This document shows positions 1 to 8,396 of a stretch of DNA of 38,015 bases, piece by piece. The notes below the pieces were generated by a model. That model was not told the origin of the DNA. It searched no databases and saw nothing but the letters and a program-made list of their open reading frames with translations. This stretch comes from Kocuria marina (GTDB taxonomy: Bacteria > Actinomycetota > Actinomycetes > Actinomycetales > Micrococcaceae). Within the stretch, counting starts at the first letter, position 1; every line of letters starts with the position of its first letter. The position numbers and the translations under genes were made by a program. The DNA is taken from NCBI GenBank assembly GCA_014652975.1, contig BMZV01000008.1:1-38015 (forward strand). The letters run 5' to 3'.

Positions 1-57
1 CGGTCACCAGTGGTCCCCGCAGCCGTGAACACAGGTGCCTCGGAACAGAGGCTGCAT

Positions 58-85
58 ACATAACATAATATCCGTTATGTCATGG
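58..85. other. dif-like XerC/XerD-type recombination site (candidate)
   Basis: The sequence has two 11-base half-sites separated by a 6-base spacer: ACATAACATAA, TATCCG, TTATGTCATGG. The inner six bases of each half (ACATAA and TTATGT) are inverted repeats. The 11-6-11 layout and the TTATGT right half match the known architecture of bacterial dif sites. It lies 23 bases before the start codon of a Xer-sized tyrosine recombinase, which is where a plasmid resolution site would be expected. It could instead be an operator for that gene. Confidence 0.45.
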
Positions 86-107
86 ATAGGCCGGTAGGGT
101 GGCCACC

Positions 108-1031
108 ATGTCCGACACCGCCCAGCTCACCGCCCATGACCCTGGTACGACGAACGCTGCGGTCCATGCGGGGCTGCTCGGTGCGTGGGTGGCGTCCTAC
201 CCCTCACCGAACACCCGAGCCTCCTACACTCGGGACGCGCGACTGTTCTGTGAGTTCCTCGACGCCGGCGGCCTCGACCTATTGGCCGCCACTCGCGCCC
301 ACCTTGATGTCTTCTCCCGGGCGCGTACGGCAGCCGGGGACGCGGACACCACCGTGGCCCGCCGGCTGGCCGCGGTCTCCGCGTTCTATACCTACGCACT
401 CACCGTCGACGCGGTGGCCAAGAACCCGGCCCAGCACGTGGCACGGCCGGCGGTGGACCAGGACCACACCACCACCGCAGCGCTGACGAGACGCGAAGCC
501 ATGCGTCTGCTCGACGCCGCGGCTGCCAACTCCCCCAGGTCCTACGCCCTGGTGGACCTGCTGCTCTCGACCGGGATGCGAATCTCTGAGGCGCTGACTG
601 CCACGGAGGCCGGACTGTTCCGGGACCGGCTGGTCATCCGCCGCAAAGGCGGCAAAAAAGCCGTGGTTGCACTGCCCGAACACACCGCCACCGCGCTCTA
701 CGGGCTCGTTGGGATCATGGGCGCCGACGTGGCCACCGGGCACGAGGCAGACCGGTTGATCTTCACCACTCGCACCGGGGCGCCCTGGGCCAGGACCAAC
801 GTCCACACCACTCTCACCCGCTTGGCCACCCGCGCGGGGATCACCAAACCCATGTCTTCCCACGTGCTGCGCCACACCCACGCCACTCTCGCCCTGGACC
901 TCGGGGTGCCCTTGCACCACCTCCAGGACTCCCTGGGTCATGCGGACCCGCGCACCACACGCCGCTACGACCACTCCCGCCGACGCCTAGCCAATTCCAG
1001 CGCCCACACCGTCGGACAACTTTTCAACTAG
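108..1031 (+). CDS. Tyrosine recombinase, XerC/XerD-like
   Basis: This 307-residue protein is the size of XerC/XerD. Such enzymes cut and rejoin DNA through a tyrosine, either resolving plasmid multimers or integrating elements. The N-terminal half is an all-helical core-binding domain (residues about 15-115, with the motif NTRASYTRDARLF). The C-terminal catalytic domain shows the first Arg in TGMRISEAL (near residue 160), HVLRH (near 251), LGH (near 276) and the nucleophile in RRYDH (near 286). I prefer the ATG at 108, with a GGGTGG stretch just upstream. A GTG at 99 would add three residues. A dif-like site sits directly upstream, which favours resolution over phage-type integration. The substrate site has not been tested. 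Confidence 0.85.
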   Translation: MSDTAQLTAHDPGTTNAAVHAGLLGAWVASYPSPNTRASYTRDARLFCEFLDAGGLDLLAATRAHLDVFSRARTAAGDADTTVARRLAAVSAFYTYALTVDAVAKNPAQHVARPAVDQDHTTTAALTRREAMRLLDAAAANSPRSYALVDLLLSTGMRISEALTATEAGLFRDRLVIRRKGGKKAVVALPEHTATALYGLVGIMGADVATGHEADRLIFTTRTGAPWARTNVHTTLTRLATRAGITKPMSSHVLRHTHATLALDLGVPLHHLQDSLGHADPRTTRRYDHSRRRLANSSAHTVGQLFN

Positions 1032-1266
1032 CCCAGAGGAGGAAGATCTACATCTTCCTGAGACCAGTATCAGCGCCTTCACCACGCCACATCTATCGCG
1101 AGAGCTGGAGCCCTACACTGCCGAAGGCATCAGCGTCTTCGAAGAGCACGTGACCACGGTGGCCACGGCGGCGTCAGGAATTGCGGCGACTGAGGCCTTA
1201 GGACAGCCGCTGTGCACGCAGCTGGTGCTGGTGGCCGCCGGGCACATCGCCGCCATAGAGACCTGA
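991..1266 (+). pseudogene. Decayed coding fragment, C-terminal remnant of an unknown protein
   Basis: An open frame runs from 991 to a TGA at 1264-1266 but contains no ATG, GTG or TTG start. From about 1081 the codons end mostly in G or C, as in the real genes here. The peptide looks like a protein C-terminus (it includes GISVFEEHVTTVATAASG and ends AAGHIAAIET). It overlaps the end of the recombinase gene, so its own N-terminus seems to have been lost when the recombinase became its neighbour. I do not recognise the family. The rest of the gap to 1379 shows nothing I can name. Confidence 0.35.
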
Positions 1267-1379
1267 ACTTGACCGACGGCGGGACGGGAAACGTTGCGCG
1301 GGGAGTCATAGCGGTCGATGAGCACCATCGAACTTCCTGACATTGGGCACCCTACTAACTTCCAATAGCGGTTGATAAC

Positions 1380-4160
1380 TCAAGATTTAACGTTCTCAAC
1401 GGAGGTCAGTTCGGCATAGCGGGCAAAAAGAATCTCCTGGCGTTCTTTTTCGTTGGCGCATGTCTTTCCTGCCCCAAAAGCGCGGTCAACGACGACATCC
1501 AATTCTTTATGGGCTAACACCAGCTCAGGATCCATCGCGTGAGGGGTATACGCAGCCGCCAATGAACGTTCCGGGTGCAACTGGCGTGCAGCGATAACCG
1601 CCCTTCCTGCAGTGATAATTTCTTCTCGCAAGCTGTTACTTACGAGCGGCAGGGGCAATGTGTTCCAGGACAGTTTCTTTGAGAAGCGCAAGTCGGATTT
1701 GAGTCGCCCCCCCACAGTTCGTTGCCATGTGATGAACATAGAAGAACTAATGAGCGCAAAAGCAAAGCCATCAGGGTCTACAGCAGTAGAATTGGCATTA
1801 CTGCTTATCACATTTGCGGGCATCCGAGCTGAAATGAAGTACGGGCGGTTCTCCGAGACAGCGCTGGGGATACACAAATAGGGCTGCTCCGGATGTCCAT
1901 TAAAATAAAACAGATGGGGCGCGCTGGCCATTTGCCGAGTGGATTCCAGAGGGCTCGCCTCACGCATACGCCGCACGCCTTCCAAACGGGCCCATAGCCC
2001 CGGTGATCCAGTAAACTCGGTCGGATCACAGTCAGCGAGCCAGAGACACCACCGCTCCTTGTCCTGGAGCATCTCTCTGGCGCCCACGTATGGGCGCACG
2101 TACTGCGCCATATAGGGGTCCGCCATCACCTCGGCATACTCCTCGGCGGTAACAATTAAATTTCCCCCGTCAGCGGGTAGCGACCCATACACGACCTCGG
2201 GCAACTGGGGAGAAAGCGGTGTCGCGCGGCCACTGACCAAAACATTTGGACCATCCACTAAGTATCCGTTAATAAAATGCGCAGGCGTCTCTATCGGTAC
2301 ACCTCGGGGATCTTCATAATTAAACAGTCGCGGCGCAGGGGATTTGTTTTTATCAAAACCGATAATTACGCAGTGCACCGCTGCGGCCCCGACGGCCTCA
2401 GACGTCCAGGCGAAAGTACGATGCGCAAAACGGATACGCCAACCCCCGTCGAAGAGGGGTCGGAAAATACGAGCGGGCTGGTCACCTTGAACAATAGAGT
2501 TTGTCGAAACAAATGCCCAACGCCCCCCGTCTATTCCCTGGTAGTAGTCTACAGTTTTGCGGTACCATCCGGTAACATAGTCTAGCCGGCCTGGGGTTTT
2601 CGTTCTCCAAACCTGACGCAGATCTTCGGATTGCTCCTTGGTTCGAGTGGTGTGCCCAAGAAAAGGAGGATTGCCAAATATATAAGTGTTTTTTGATGCT
2701 GGCAGTATTTGTTTCCACTCAACGCGGAGCGCATTAACACGCACGATTACGGCACTGACCTTGATAGGAAGTTTTGCAGGAGCCGTACCAAATTCTTCGG
2801 CCATAGCTTGGTTGGCTTGATGGTCGACCAACAACATAGCGGTCTGAGCAATGCGGGCTGGCCAGTCTTCGATTTCAATGCCATAGAAGTGATCAAGGCT
2901 CACTTTGACCTCGGTGGCTCCTTTGAAATGGATCGCCGCCTGAGCGCGGTCCCGTTCGAAGTTTCGCTTAGCACCGGTATCAAGAACATCAAGCTCTTCA
3001 CGCCGTTTGAGAAGGCGAAGCTCCAGAGCACGGAGTTCACGGTAGGTGACGACGAGAAAGTTCCCACAACCACAGGCTGGGTCCATAAAGCGCAGTTCGC
3101 CGAGGTGCTTGTGGAGCTTGGTGAGCTCGGCCTTATTGTCCCAGGCACGGTCAAGACGTTCTTCGAGCTCATCGAGGAACAAGGGCCGTATCAGGCGCTG
3201 GATGTTGGTCTCGGTAGTGTAATGCTCGCCGAGCTCGCGTCGTGCTGCGGCATCCTTGACGGTTTGAAACATAGAGCCGAAGACTGCAGGGGAGATGACC
3301 GACCAGTCGAACTTGCAGGCCTCCAGGATCTTGTCCCGGAATGTGTCATCCAGCGGGGGAATGCTCAGCGTTTCGGTGAACAGACCGCCATTGACGTAGC
3401 GGAACCCACGGTACTGCTCGTCAAGTGCCCAGGCCTTGGCGTTAGCGGTGCCGTTGTCTGCCTGTGGGTTGTCGAGGACGTCGAACAACTCTCGTAACTT
3501 GACGCTGACCTGGCCGGCTGAAACGTGTTCGGTAATCCAGTCGCGGAAGGCGTTGGGGCGCCACATGTCGGTGTCGTCCCCGAAGAACAGGAACAGCAGC
3601 CGGCTCAGTAGCAAGGTGGCCTGAGCAGGTTCCATCCCGGCGGCGCTGAGGTGTTCGTAGAGGGTGCCCATCAGACGTGCTGCCTGTTGGGAGGCGGTCT
3701 CGGACTCGACATCAAAAGCCATCCGCATGCGGGTCAGCAGTTGCGTGAGAGTGATGTCGTCGTCGATATCCAGCTCGATGGCTTTGAGCCGGCTCTCCAG
3801 ATTGTGGTCGGGTTCGCCCACGGTGTGGGGGTGGACCATGAGCTTGGCGTTGATGCCCCCGAGCTGGCGGTGGCGAGGCCAGCGCCACTCCTGACGGGTG
3901 CCGTCGGAGAAGATGACCAGGCGTTCGGCGTTGGTCTTGCTCAGCTCGTTGTCGATGCTGCGTTGCACAGAGCGGCTCGGAAGCTTTAGGCAGTGCCAGA
4001 CGCGTAGGCCGCTAAAGGAGGCCACTTGGGTGAGTGTGTAGTCCTCCCCTGCCGTGGGAGGGGTCCAGGTCTTGTGGATATCTGGGCGGTCCCAGCCGAG
4101 TTCTTCGACGAAGAGCGTGGTGAACTCTTGCCGGTCGACGAGGTCGAGAATAGTGCTCAT
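1380..4160 (-). CDS. MmeI-like class I DNA methyltransferase of a restriction-like defence pair
   Basis: This is a 926-residue adenine-type DNA methyltransferase. The SAM-binding motif DPACGCGNF lies near residue 358 and the catalytic NPPF motif near 493. About 340 residues precede the catalytic core, as in the MmeI/type ISP-like family. About 400 residues follow and should hold the target-recognition domain. Its ATG overlaps the stop of the upstream PLD-helicase gene (ATGA), so the two are translationally coupled. The likely job is to mark self DNA while the helicase partner attacks unmarked DNA; that division of labour is inferred. The part downstream of NPPF (roughly 1400-2850) is visibly richer in A and T than the N-terminal half, which suggests the specificity region was exchanged. 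Confidence 0.85.
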   Translation of the reverse strand: MSTILDLVDRQEFTTLFVEELGWDRPDIHKTWTPPTAGEDYTLTQVASFSGLRVWHCLKLPSRSVQRSIDNELSKTNAERLVIFSDGTRQEWRWPRHRQLGGINAKLMVHPHTVGEPDHNLESRLKAIELDIDDDITLTQLLTRMRMAFDVESETASQQAARLMGTLYEHLSAAGMEPAQATLLLSRLLFLFFGDDTDMWRPNAFRDWITEHVSAGQVSVKLRELFDVLDNPQADNGTANAKAWALDEQYRGFRYVNGGLFTETLSIPPLDDTFRDKILEACKFDWSVISPAVFGSMFQTVKDAAARRELGEHYTTETNIQRLIRPLFLDELEERLDRAWDNKAELTKLHKHLGELRFMDPACGCGNFLVVTYRELRALELRLLKRREELDVLDTGAKRNFERDRAQAAIHFKGATEVKVSLDHFYGIEIEDWPARIAQTAMLLVDHQANQAMAEEFGTAPAKLPIKVSAVIVRVNALRVEWKQILPASKNTYIFGNPPFLGHTTRTKEQSEDLRQVWRTKTPGRLDYVTGWYRKTVDYYQGIDGGRWAFVSTNSIVQGDQPARIFRPLFDGGWRIRFAHRTFAWTSEAVGAAAVHCVIIGFDKNKSPAPRLFNYEDPRGVPIETPAHFINGYLVDGPNVLVSGRATPLSPQLPEVVYGSLPADGGNLIVTAEEYAEVMADPYMAQYVRPYVGAREMLQDKERWCLWLADCDPTEFTGSPGLWARLEGVRRMREASPLESTRQMASAPHLFYFNGHPEQPYLCIPSAVSENRPYFISARMPANVISSNANSTAVDPDGFAFALISSSMFITWQRTVGGRLKSDLRFSKKLSWNTLPLPLVSNSLREEIITAGRAVIAARQLHPERSLAAAYTPHAMDPELVLAHKELDVVVDRAFGAGKTCANEKERQEILFARYAELTSVENVKS

Positions 4161-7100
4161 GCGCTGACTCCCATGGTGGAGACAATCCGAATCGGATCGC
4201 TCCCGGTCTTGGTGCTGATGGTGAGGTCATTGTCCTGATGCAGCCGGCGGATGATTGCTAGCAGGTCCTCGTCCGTGGCGCTGGCACGTCGTGCTTGGCG
4301 CAGCCGGCGGGTGGCGGTGACCGTTAAGGGAGCCTTGTAGATGGAGGAGACAGCCTTATCGGTGACCGAATCGTAGTCGTGCAAGGTCTCCCCGAGGCGG
4401 TGCCAGATGATCTTGCGTTCACCCCGCAGCCGTCCAGCGGTGTTCTCGGATTCCTTTAGCGGGCCTCGAACCATGGCCTCGACCAACTCGTCGTGGTCGC
4501 TGCGGCGTTCCAAGCCAGGTTGGCCTGGGGCGGCCTCAAAGGCGCGCAGGGCTTCGTGGCCGGTGAGCAGACGTTTTGACCCGTCGGGGTGGGCGTAGGC
4601 GAAACCTTCGTTGCCGGATTCGGTGCGAACGTAGCAGGCCACCCCTTCCTGCTCCTGGAGGCGGGGGGTGCGGGTGGCATCGATCATGTCCGGCAGCCCG
4701 GCGATGTGCTCGGCCAGGGCCGGGTCGTCCTGGGTAGCTCGGCGCCAGATCTCGAAGGCCAGGGAGGAGGCGTCGACGTCCTCCTGGTCTTCGGTATCCG
4801 CCAGGGTGCCGTCATAGAGGTCCTGGATCACCCGCACCTCCCCCTCGGATCCGAAGAACCGTTCGTCGGAGCCGAAAGCGCTGGCGTTCTCGGCCAGACG
4901 GTGTTGGATGCGGGTGCGCAGGTTCAGCACGTCTTCCACGCTGCCGTGGCTGATTGTGTAGATCAGCACCTCTTCCGCTTCCTGGCCCACCCGGTCCACA
5001 CGGCCGGCGCGTTGGATGAGTTTGATGATCGCCCAGGGCAGGTCGTAGTTGACGACCACATGAGCATCTTGGAGGTTCTGGCCCTCGGAGAGCACATCGG
5101 TGGCCACCAGTACCCGCAATTCGTCCTGCGGGGTTAGGGGCTCGTCGGTGGCAATGAGCCTGGAATTCGACTTCGGGGAGAACCGGCGCGCCAGTGCCGT
5201 CGGATCCTCTACCTCACCGGTTGCGACATCGACCTGCTCGACACCGAGCTCCTGAAGGGCGGCAGCGACATAGTTGGCGGTGTCCTTGTATTCGGTGAAC
5301 ACCAACACCTTCTCATCAGGGTGTTCCTGCTGCACCAGGCGCAGCAGCCCTGTCAATTTCGAGTCTCTTTCCGGGCTCCAGGCCCCGTAATCACCCAGCA
5401 AACCTTCGATGACCTCAACATCAGCCACCAAATCCCGGCGCAGCTGGGAAGTGAATAGCTGCGGGCGAATCCACCGCACCGACCTTGGGTTCTTCTGCTC
5501 GAGCTGGGCGTAGTCCTGAGCCGGTTCGGTCAGCTGCCCGCCGAGCCGCAAGGACGTCGCACTCTCATGCTCTACTTCGGCGTCCGTGTCGCCTTGGAGA
5601 ACGTTGGCGTCGATCGTGCCGGCCGGTAGAGGCAAGTCCCCATCAATAGCGTGGAGGAACAACCGGTTGCGAGATAGGTGGCGCTGCAGCGACAGGATGA
5701 AGGAGTGCCCGCAGGAGGACAGGCGCTTGTAGAAGTTGGTACGCACGAACCCGGCGACCTGCCCACGGGAGCGTTGCAGGTCCTCCACTAGGGCTCGTTC
5801 ATCTTCGGTCATCATCCCTGCAGCCACCGGTGCCAGGTAAGCGGCCAGATCGTAGCGCGGCAGCTGCAGTTCCTGGATCGCGTCCAGAGTAGTGTCGTCG
5901 ACCATCTTCGCCGCTGGGTCGTCGGCGGTGAACTCGTGATCTACCGGGATCGCTCGACGGTCGGGGAAGGTGAAGCGTTCCCCGTTGGAAAAGGTCAGAT
6001 GTTGCCGACCGGCATCATCCGTTGCGGCGTAGTTGTCGCGGATGAAGGAGCGGGTGCGGCGCACCAGATTTTCCCCCATCAGGCGTTTCCAGTCATCGGG
6101 GTGTTCGGATTTCCGGAAGGCGGCCAAAGTGGTTTGTCCGAACTCGAGGTTCTCGGCCAAGTGCGGGTTATCCGCCAGGGCGTTGACCGGGGCGATGCCT
6201 AGATCTTCGTCCTCGTCGATGTACAAGCCCAATTGGTTGGCCACATCGGTGAACCGCAGGTTGTACGGAGTGGCTGTCAGCAGCAGCACCTTGGAGTCGT
6301 TGACACGGATATAGTCATGCACGGCCTGATAGGCGCGGGTGTTCTCGTTGCGCAGCGTGTGGGACTCATCCACCACCACGAACGGGTAGCGCCGCAGTTC
6401 CGGTAGCACCCGGTGGACCATCGAGTAGGGCACCACCCGACCGTGCAGGTCGTAGGCCTCCATGTGGCGTTCCCACATGTTTTGCAGGTTTTTCGGGCAC
6501 ACCACCAGCGGCTGGTACCCGTGCTCGTCCCGCAGCACTTGGGCGACCGCGATCGCTGTCAGCGTCTTGCCCAGACCCACCACATCGCCCAGCATCGTGC
6601 CGCGGTGGGCCATAACCCGTCGGGCCAGGGTCTTCACCGCGGTGGCCTGGTACTCCAGCAGCTGGCCAGCGATGGGCCCGGTGAGCACATACCCATCCAG
6701 CCCCTCGCGCACATCCCGGGAGAGATCGTGACAGACCTTGAGGTACACCTCGTATGGGGAGCGGATCAGCGGAGAGGCCCACGATTCCTCCAGCAGCTCC
6801 AGCAGCTCGTCGCGGATCGCCAGGGTGAACCGGTCCTCCCACAGGTCCTGGAACCACTGGGCAAGCTGGCCGGCAGGGTGTTGCTGTTCAACTTCCGTGT
6901 TCAGCTCTAGGTTGGTCATCAACCCGGGACGGGTCAGGTTGGAGGAACCCACGAACCCGAAATGCCGGCTGGTGGCATCCTCCCGGTGGAAGATGTAGGT
7001 CTTGCCGTGCAGAGGACGGCGGGTAAAAACCCTCAGCTCCACAGCCCCGGACTCCACGAGCTCATGCAGGGACTGCAGGGTGTCACGGTCCCTCTGTGTC

Positions 7101-7480
7101 GGCATTCCGTGCATGAGCTGCTCCCGCAGGTAGCTCACCAATTCCTGGCGCCGTTCCTTGGCGCGGGTGCGATCAGCCTCGGTGTCCTCGACCCCGTCCA
7201 CTGTCCGCTGCAGGACTTCCAGGGTCTGTTTATGGTCTCCGGGCATGACCATCCCGATCAGCACCCGGGCGACGGGAAACTGAGCGCTGGCGGCCTCCTT
7301 GGATCGAACCTGTGCATCGAACAGTTCCCAGCCGCGCAGATTGAAGTACCCCACCGCCACATCCATAGAGCGGTATTCCTGGAAAACTTCTTGCAACCTC
7401 AAGCCCATGCGGGTCTCGTCTTGGAGGTTGTCGAGGATGTTCGTCAAAGGGGGGGTCTCCTGAACGGCGCGGCTCGCCAT
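4157..7480 (-). CDS. PLD-nuclease / SNF2-type helicase fusion (restriction-like effector)
   Basis: This protein has about 1,107 residues. Residues about 1-200 form a phospholipase-D-like nuclease domain with HGKTYIF (H and K near 157) and GSSNLT about 20 residues later. A superfamily 2 SNF2-type helicase follows: Walker A GDVVGLGKT near 300, DESH near 370, TATP near 400, and QRAGRVDR near 825. The family moves along DNA using ATP, and the PLD part is expected to cut. The gene is first in a two-gene unit with the methyltransferase. The start is uncertain: ATG 7480 precedes the first domain closely, but a TTG at 7525 in the same frame would add a proline-rich stretch encoded by a C8GC8 tract. 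I chose the ATG. Methyltransferase plus SNF2 helicase plus PLD resembles DISARM logic, but DrmA and DrmB are absent. Confidence 0.85.
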   Translation of the reverse strand: MASRAVQETPPLTNILDNLQDETRMGLRLQEVFQEYRSMDVAVGYFNLRGWELFDAQVRSKEAASAQFPVARVLIGMVMPGDHKQTLEVLQRTVDGVEDTEADRTRAKERRQELVSYLREQLMHGMPTQRDRDTLQSLHELVESGAVELRVFTRRPLHGKTYIFHREDATSRHFGFVGSSNLTRPGLMTNLELNTEVEQQHPAGQLAQWFQDLWEDRFTLAIRDELLELLEESWASPLIRSPYEVYLKVCHDLSRDVREGLDGYVLTGPIAGQLLEYQATAVKTLARRVMAHRGTMLGDVVGLGKTLTAIAVAQVLRDEHGYQPLVVCPKNLQNMWERHMEAYDLHGRVVPYSMVHRVLPELRRYPFVVVDESHTLRNENTRAYQAVHDYIRVNDSKVLLLTATPYNLRFTDVANQLGLYIDEDEDLGIAPVNALADNPHLAENLEFGQTTLAAFRKSEHPDDWKRLMGENLVRRTRSFIRDNYAATDDAGRQHLTFSNGERFTFPDRRAIPVDHEFTADDPAAKMVDDTTLDAIQELQLPRYDLAAYLAPVAAGMMTEDERALVEDLQRSRGQVAGFVRTNFYKRLSSCGHSFILSLQRHLSRNRLFLHAIDGDLPLPAGTIDANVLQGDTDAEVEHESATSLRLGGQLTEPAQDYAQLEQKNPRSVRWIRPQLFTSQLRRDLVADVEVIEGLLGDYGAWSPERDSKLTGLLRLVQQEHPDEKVLVFTEYKDTANYVAAALQELGVEQVDVATGEVEDPTALARRFSPKSNSRLIATDEPLTPQDELRVLVATDVLSEGQNLQDAHVVVNYDLPWAIIKLIQRAGRVDRVGQEAEEVLIYTISHGSVEDVLNLRTRIQHRLAENASAFGSDERFFGSEGEVRVIQDLYDGTLADTEDQEDVDASSLAFEIWRRATQDDPALAEHIAGLPDMIDATRTPRLQEQEGVACYVRTESGNEGFAYAHPDGSKRLLTGHEALRAFEAAPGQPGLERRSDHDELVEAMVRGPLKESENTAGRLRGERKIIWHRLGETLHDYDSVTDKAVSSIYKAPLTVTATRRLRQARRASATDEDLLAIIRRLHQDNDLTISTKTGSDPIRIVSTMGVSA

Positions 7481-7505
7481 GGCGCTGACGCCAGGCCCGT
7501 GATGC

Positions 7506-7522
7506 GGGGGGGGCGGGGGGGG
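7506..7522. repeat. G8-C-G8 homopolymer tract at the 5' end of the helicase gene
   Basis: Eight G, one C and eight G lie on the plus strand, directly upstream of the helicase ATG. On the coding strand this is C8GC8. It lies in the open frame that continues upstream of the helicase start. A second frame beginning with two ATG codons near 7544 enters the tract one base out of frame with the helicase, so losing one C would join them. Such tracts slip readily during replication. Confidence 0.75.
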
Positions 7523-7568
7523 CAAATGAATACTTTGTCATCATATAAGTGGTGTCTGAAGGACGTAT

Positions 7569-7691
7569 TCAACTGGTCGTCGCAACAGTGTCCTGCTGGG
7601 CGTAGGCGCGCATGGCGTTCTCGATTACCGCCCGGGCGACGCCGTCGTGCTCTGCGCGCTCCTTGATCAGATCCGAGGCGTCTTGGGCCAT
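7569..7691 (-). CDS. Small hypothetical ORF upstream of the defence genes
   Basis: This 40-codon frame (starting MAQDASDLIKERAEHDG) has regular G/C-ending codons and an amphipathic helical look. It ends about 25 bases before the first ATG of the region that precedes the PLD-helicase. It may be a short regulator, or the tail of a longer lost gene, because the frame stays open upstream without a good start. I know no family for it. A TTGAAT box overlapping its stop codon and TATATG 19 bases later could be the promoter of the helicase-methyltransferase unit. From 7692 to 7985 I see no convincing gene. Confidence 0.3.
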   Translation of the reverse strand: MAQDASDLIKERAEHDGVARAVIENAMRAYAQQDTVATTS

Positions 7692-7985
7692 CCGCACCCC
7701 CCAGTCGGGTCGTGGGTTCCCGGCTGGGTTACCACTACCAAGATCGCAGCCTGAGGTGTGGTGGTGGTGGGTGCGCCCCAGATAGCGCTGTGAAGGCCCC
7801 GCCGTTCACGGCCACAGCCTACAGCCGGAGTCGGCCTCTCAGGTGGGACCCCTGCAGCAAAACTCGGAGCACAGCGGGGTGGCGCACAACGTTGCCTACA
7901 TCTTGCCGGATTAGTCTCCGGGGTCGGGTCGGCCCACCCAAGGGGTAGCAAAATCCGGTGCATAACGTGGGGGTGCGGAATGTCC

Positions 7986-8396
7986 CTACGGTGATGGGTT
8001 TTGCTCCACGTCGGAGCCCGCCCAGCCCGTGCAGACCTCCCAGGCAAGGACGTGGGCCACAGGTAGGCCGGTGGCTGCCTTGATGATGTCCAGGGCCTCA
8101 CTGATCGCGCCGGGCGGGGCCGGTGCCTCCCCCGGTCCGCGCCACGTGTGGGCGTTGATCTGCCATGGCGGGACCGGCGGGCGCTCGGTCTGTCGGGCCA
8201 GGGGGTCCGGTGTCGGCCGTGGCGGGCGGATCGTCTCGGCGTGGAGGCGGCCGTCTCCGGTGACCAGCACACCGCGATTGGTATAACTGTGGGCGGCGGC
8301 GTACTGCGCCCACCGTGCGAGCTGCGCGTGGTGCTCGGAGTTCAAGCCGTGGTTCCGCATTGCTATGCGAGATAGGCGGGCGTAGTAGGCGCTCAC
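7986..8396 (-). CDS. Hypothetical protein coupled to the HTH protein
   Basis: This 136-residue protein starts at a GTG that overlaps the stop of the upstream helix-turn-helix gene (GTGA), a standard sign of coupled translation. The N-terminal 50 residues (SAYYARLSRIAMRNHG, then LARWAQYAAAHSYT) look helical. The middle is proline- and arginine-rich (RPPRPTPDPLARQTERPP) and the C-terminus is again helical (AISEALDIIKAATGLPVAHVLAWEV). There are no catalytic motifs, signal peptide or membrane segment. The longer open frame that continues upstream to 8828 is read through the HTH gene in another frame and is not used. I do not recognise the function. It may assist its DNA-binding partner. Confidence 0.6.
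   Translation of the reverse strand: MSAYYARLSRIAMRNHGLNSEHHAQLARWAQYAAAHSYTNRGVLVTGDGRLHAETIRPPRPTPDPLARQTERPPVPPWQINAHTWRGPGEAPAPPGAISEALDIIKAATGLPVAHVLAWEVCTGWAGSDVEQNPSP

Noticed and set aside
7667-8272. Minus-strand frame of 201 codons overlapping the 136-residue gene
   Set aside because: Arg/Pro/Ser-rich with poor codon pattern. The overlapping 136-residue frame is coupled to the HTH gene and has better codon use.
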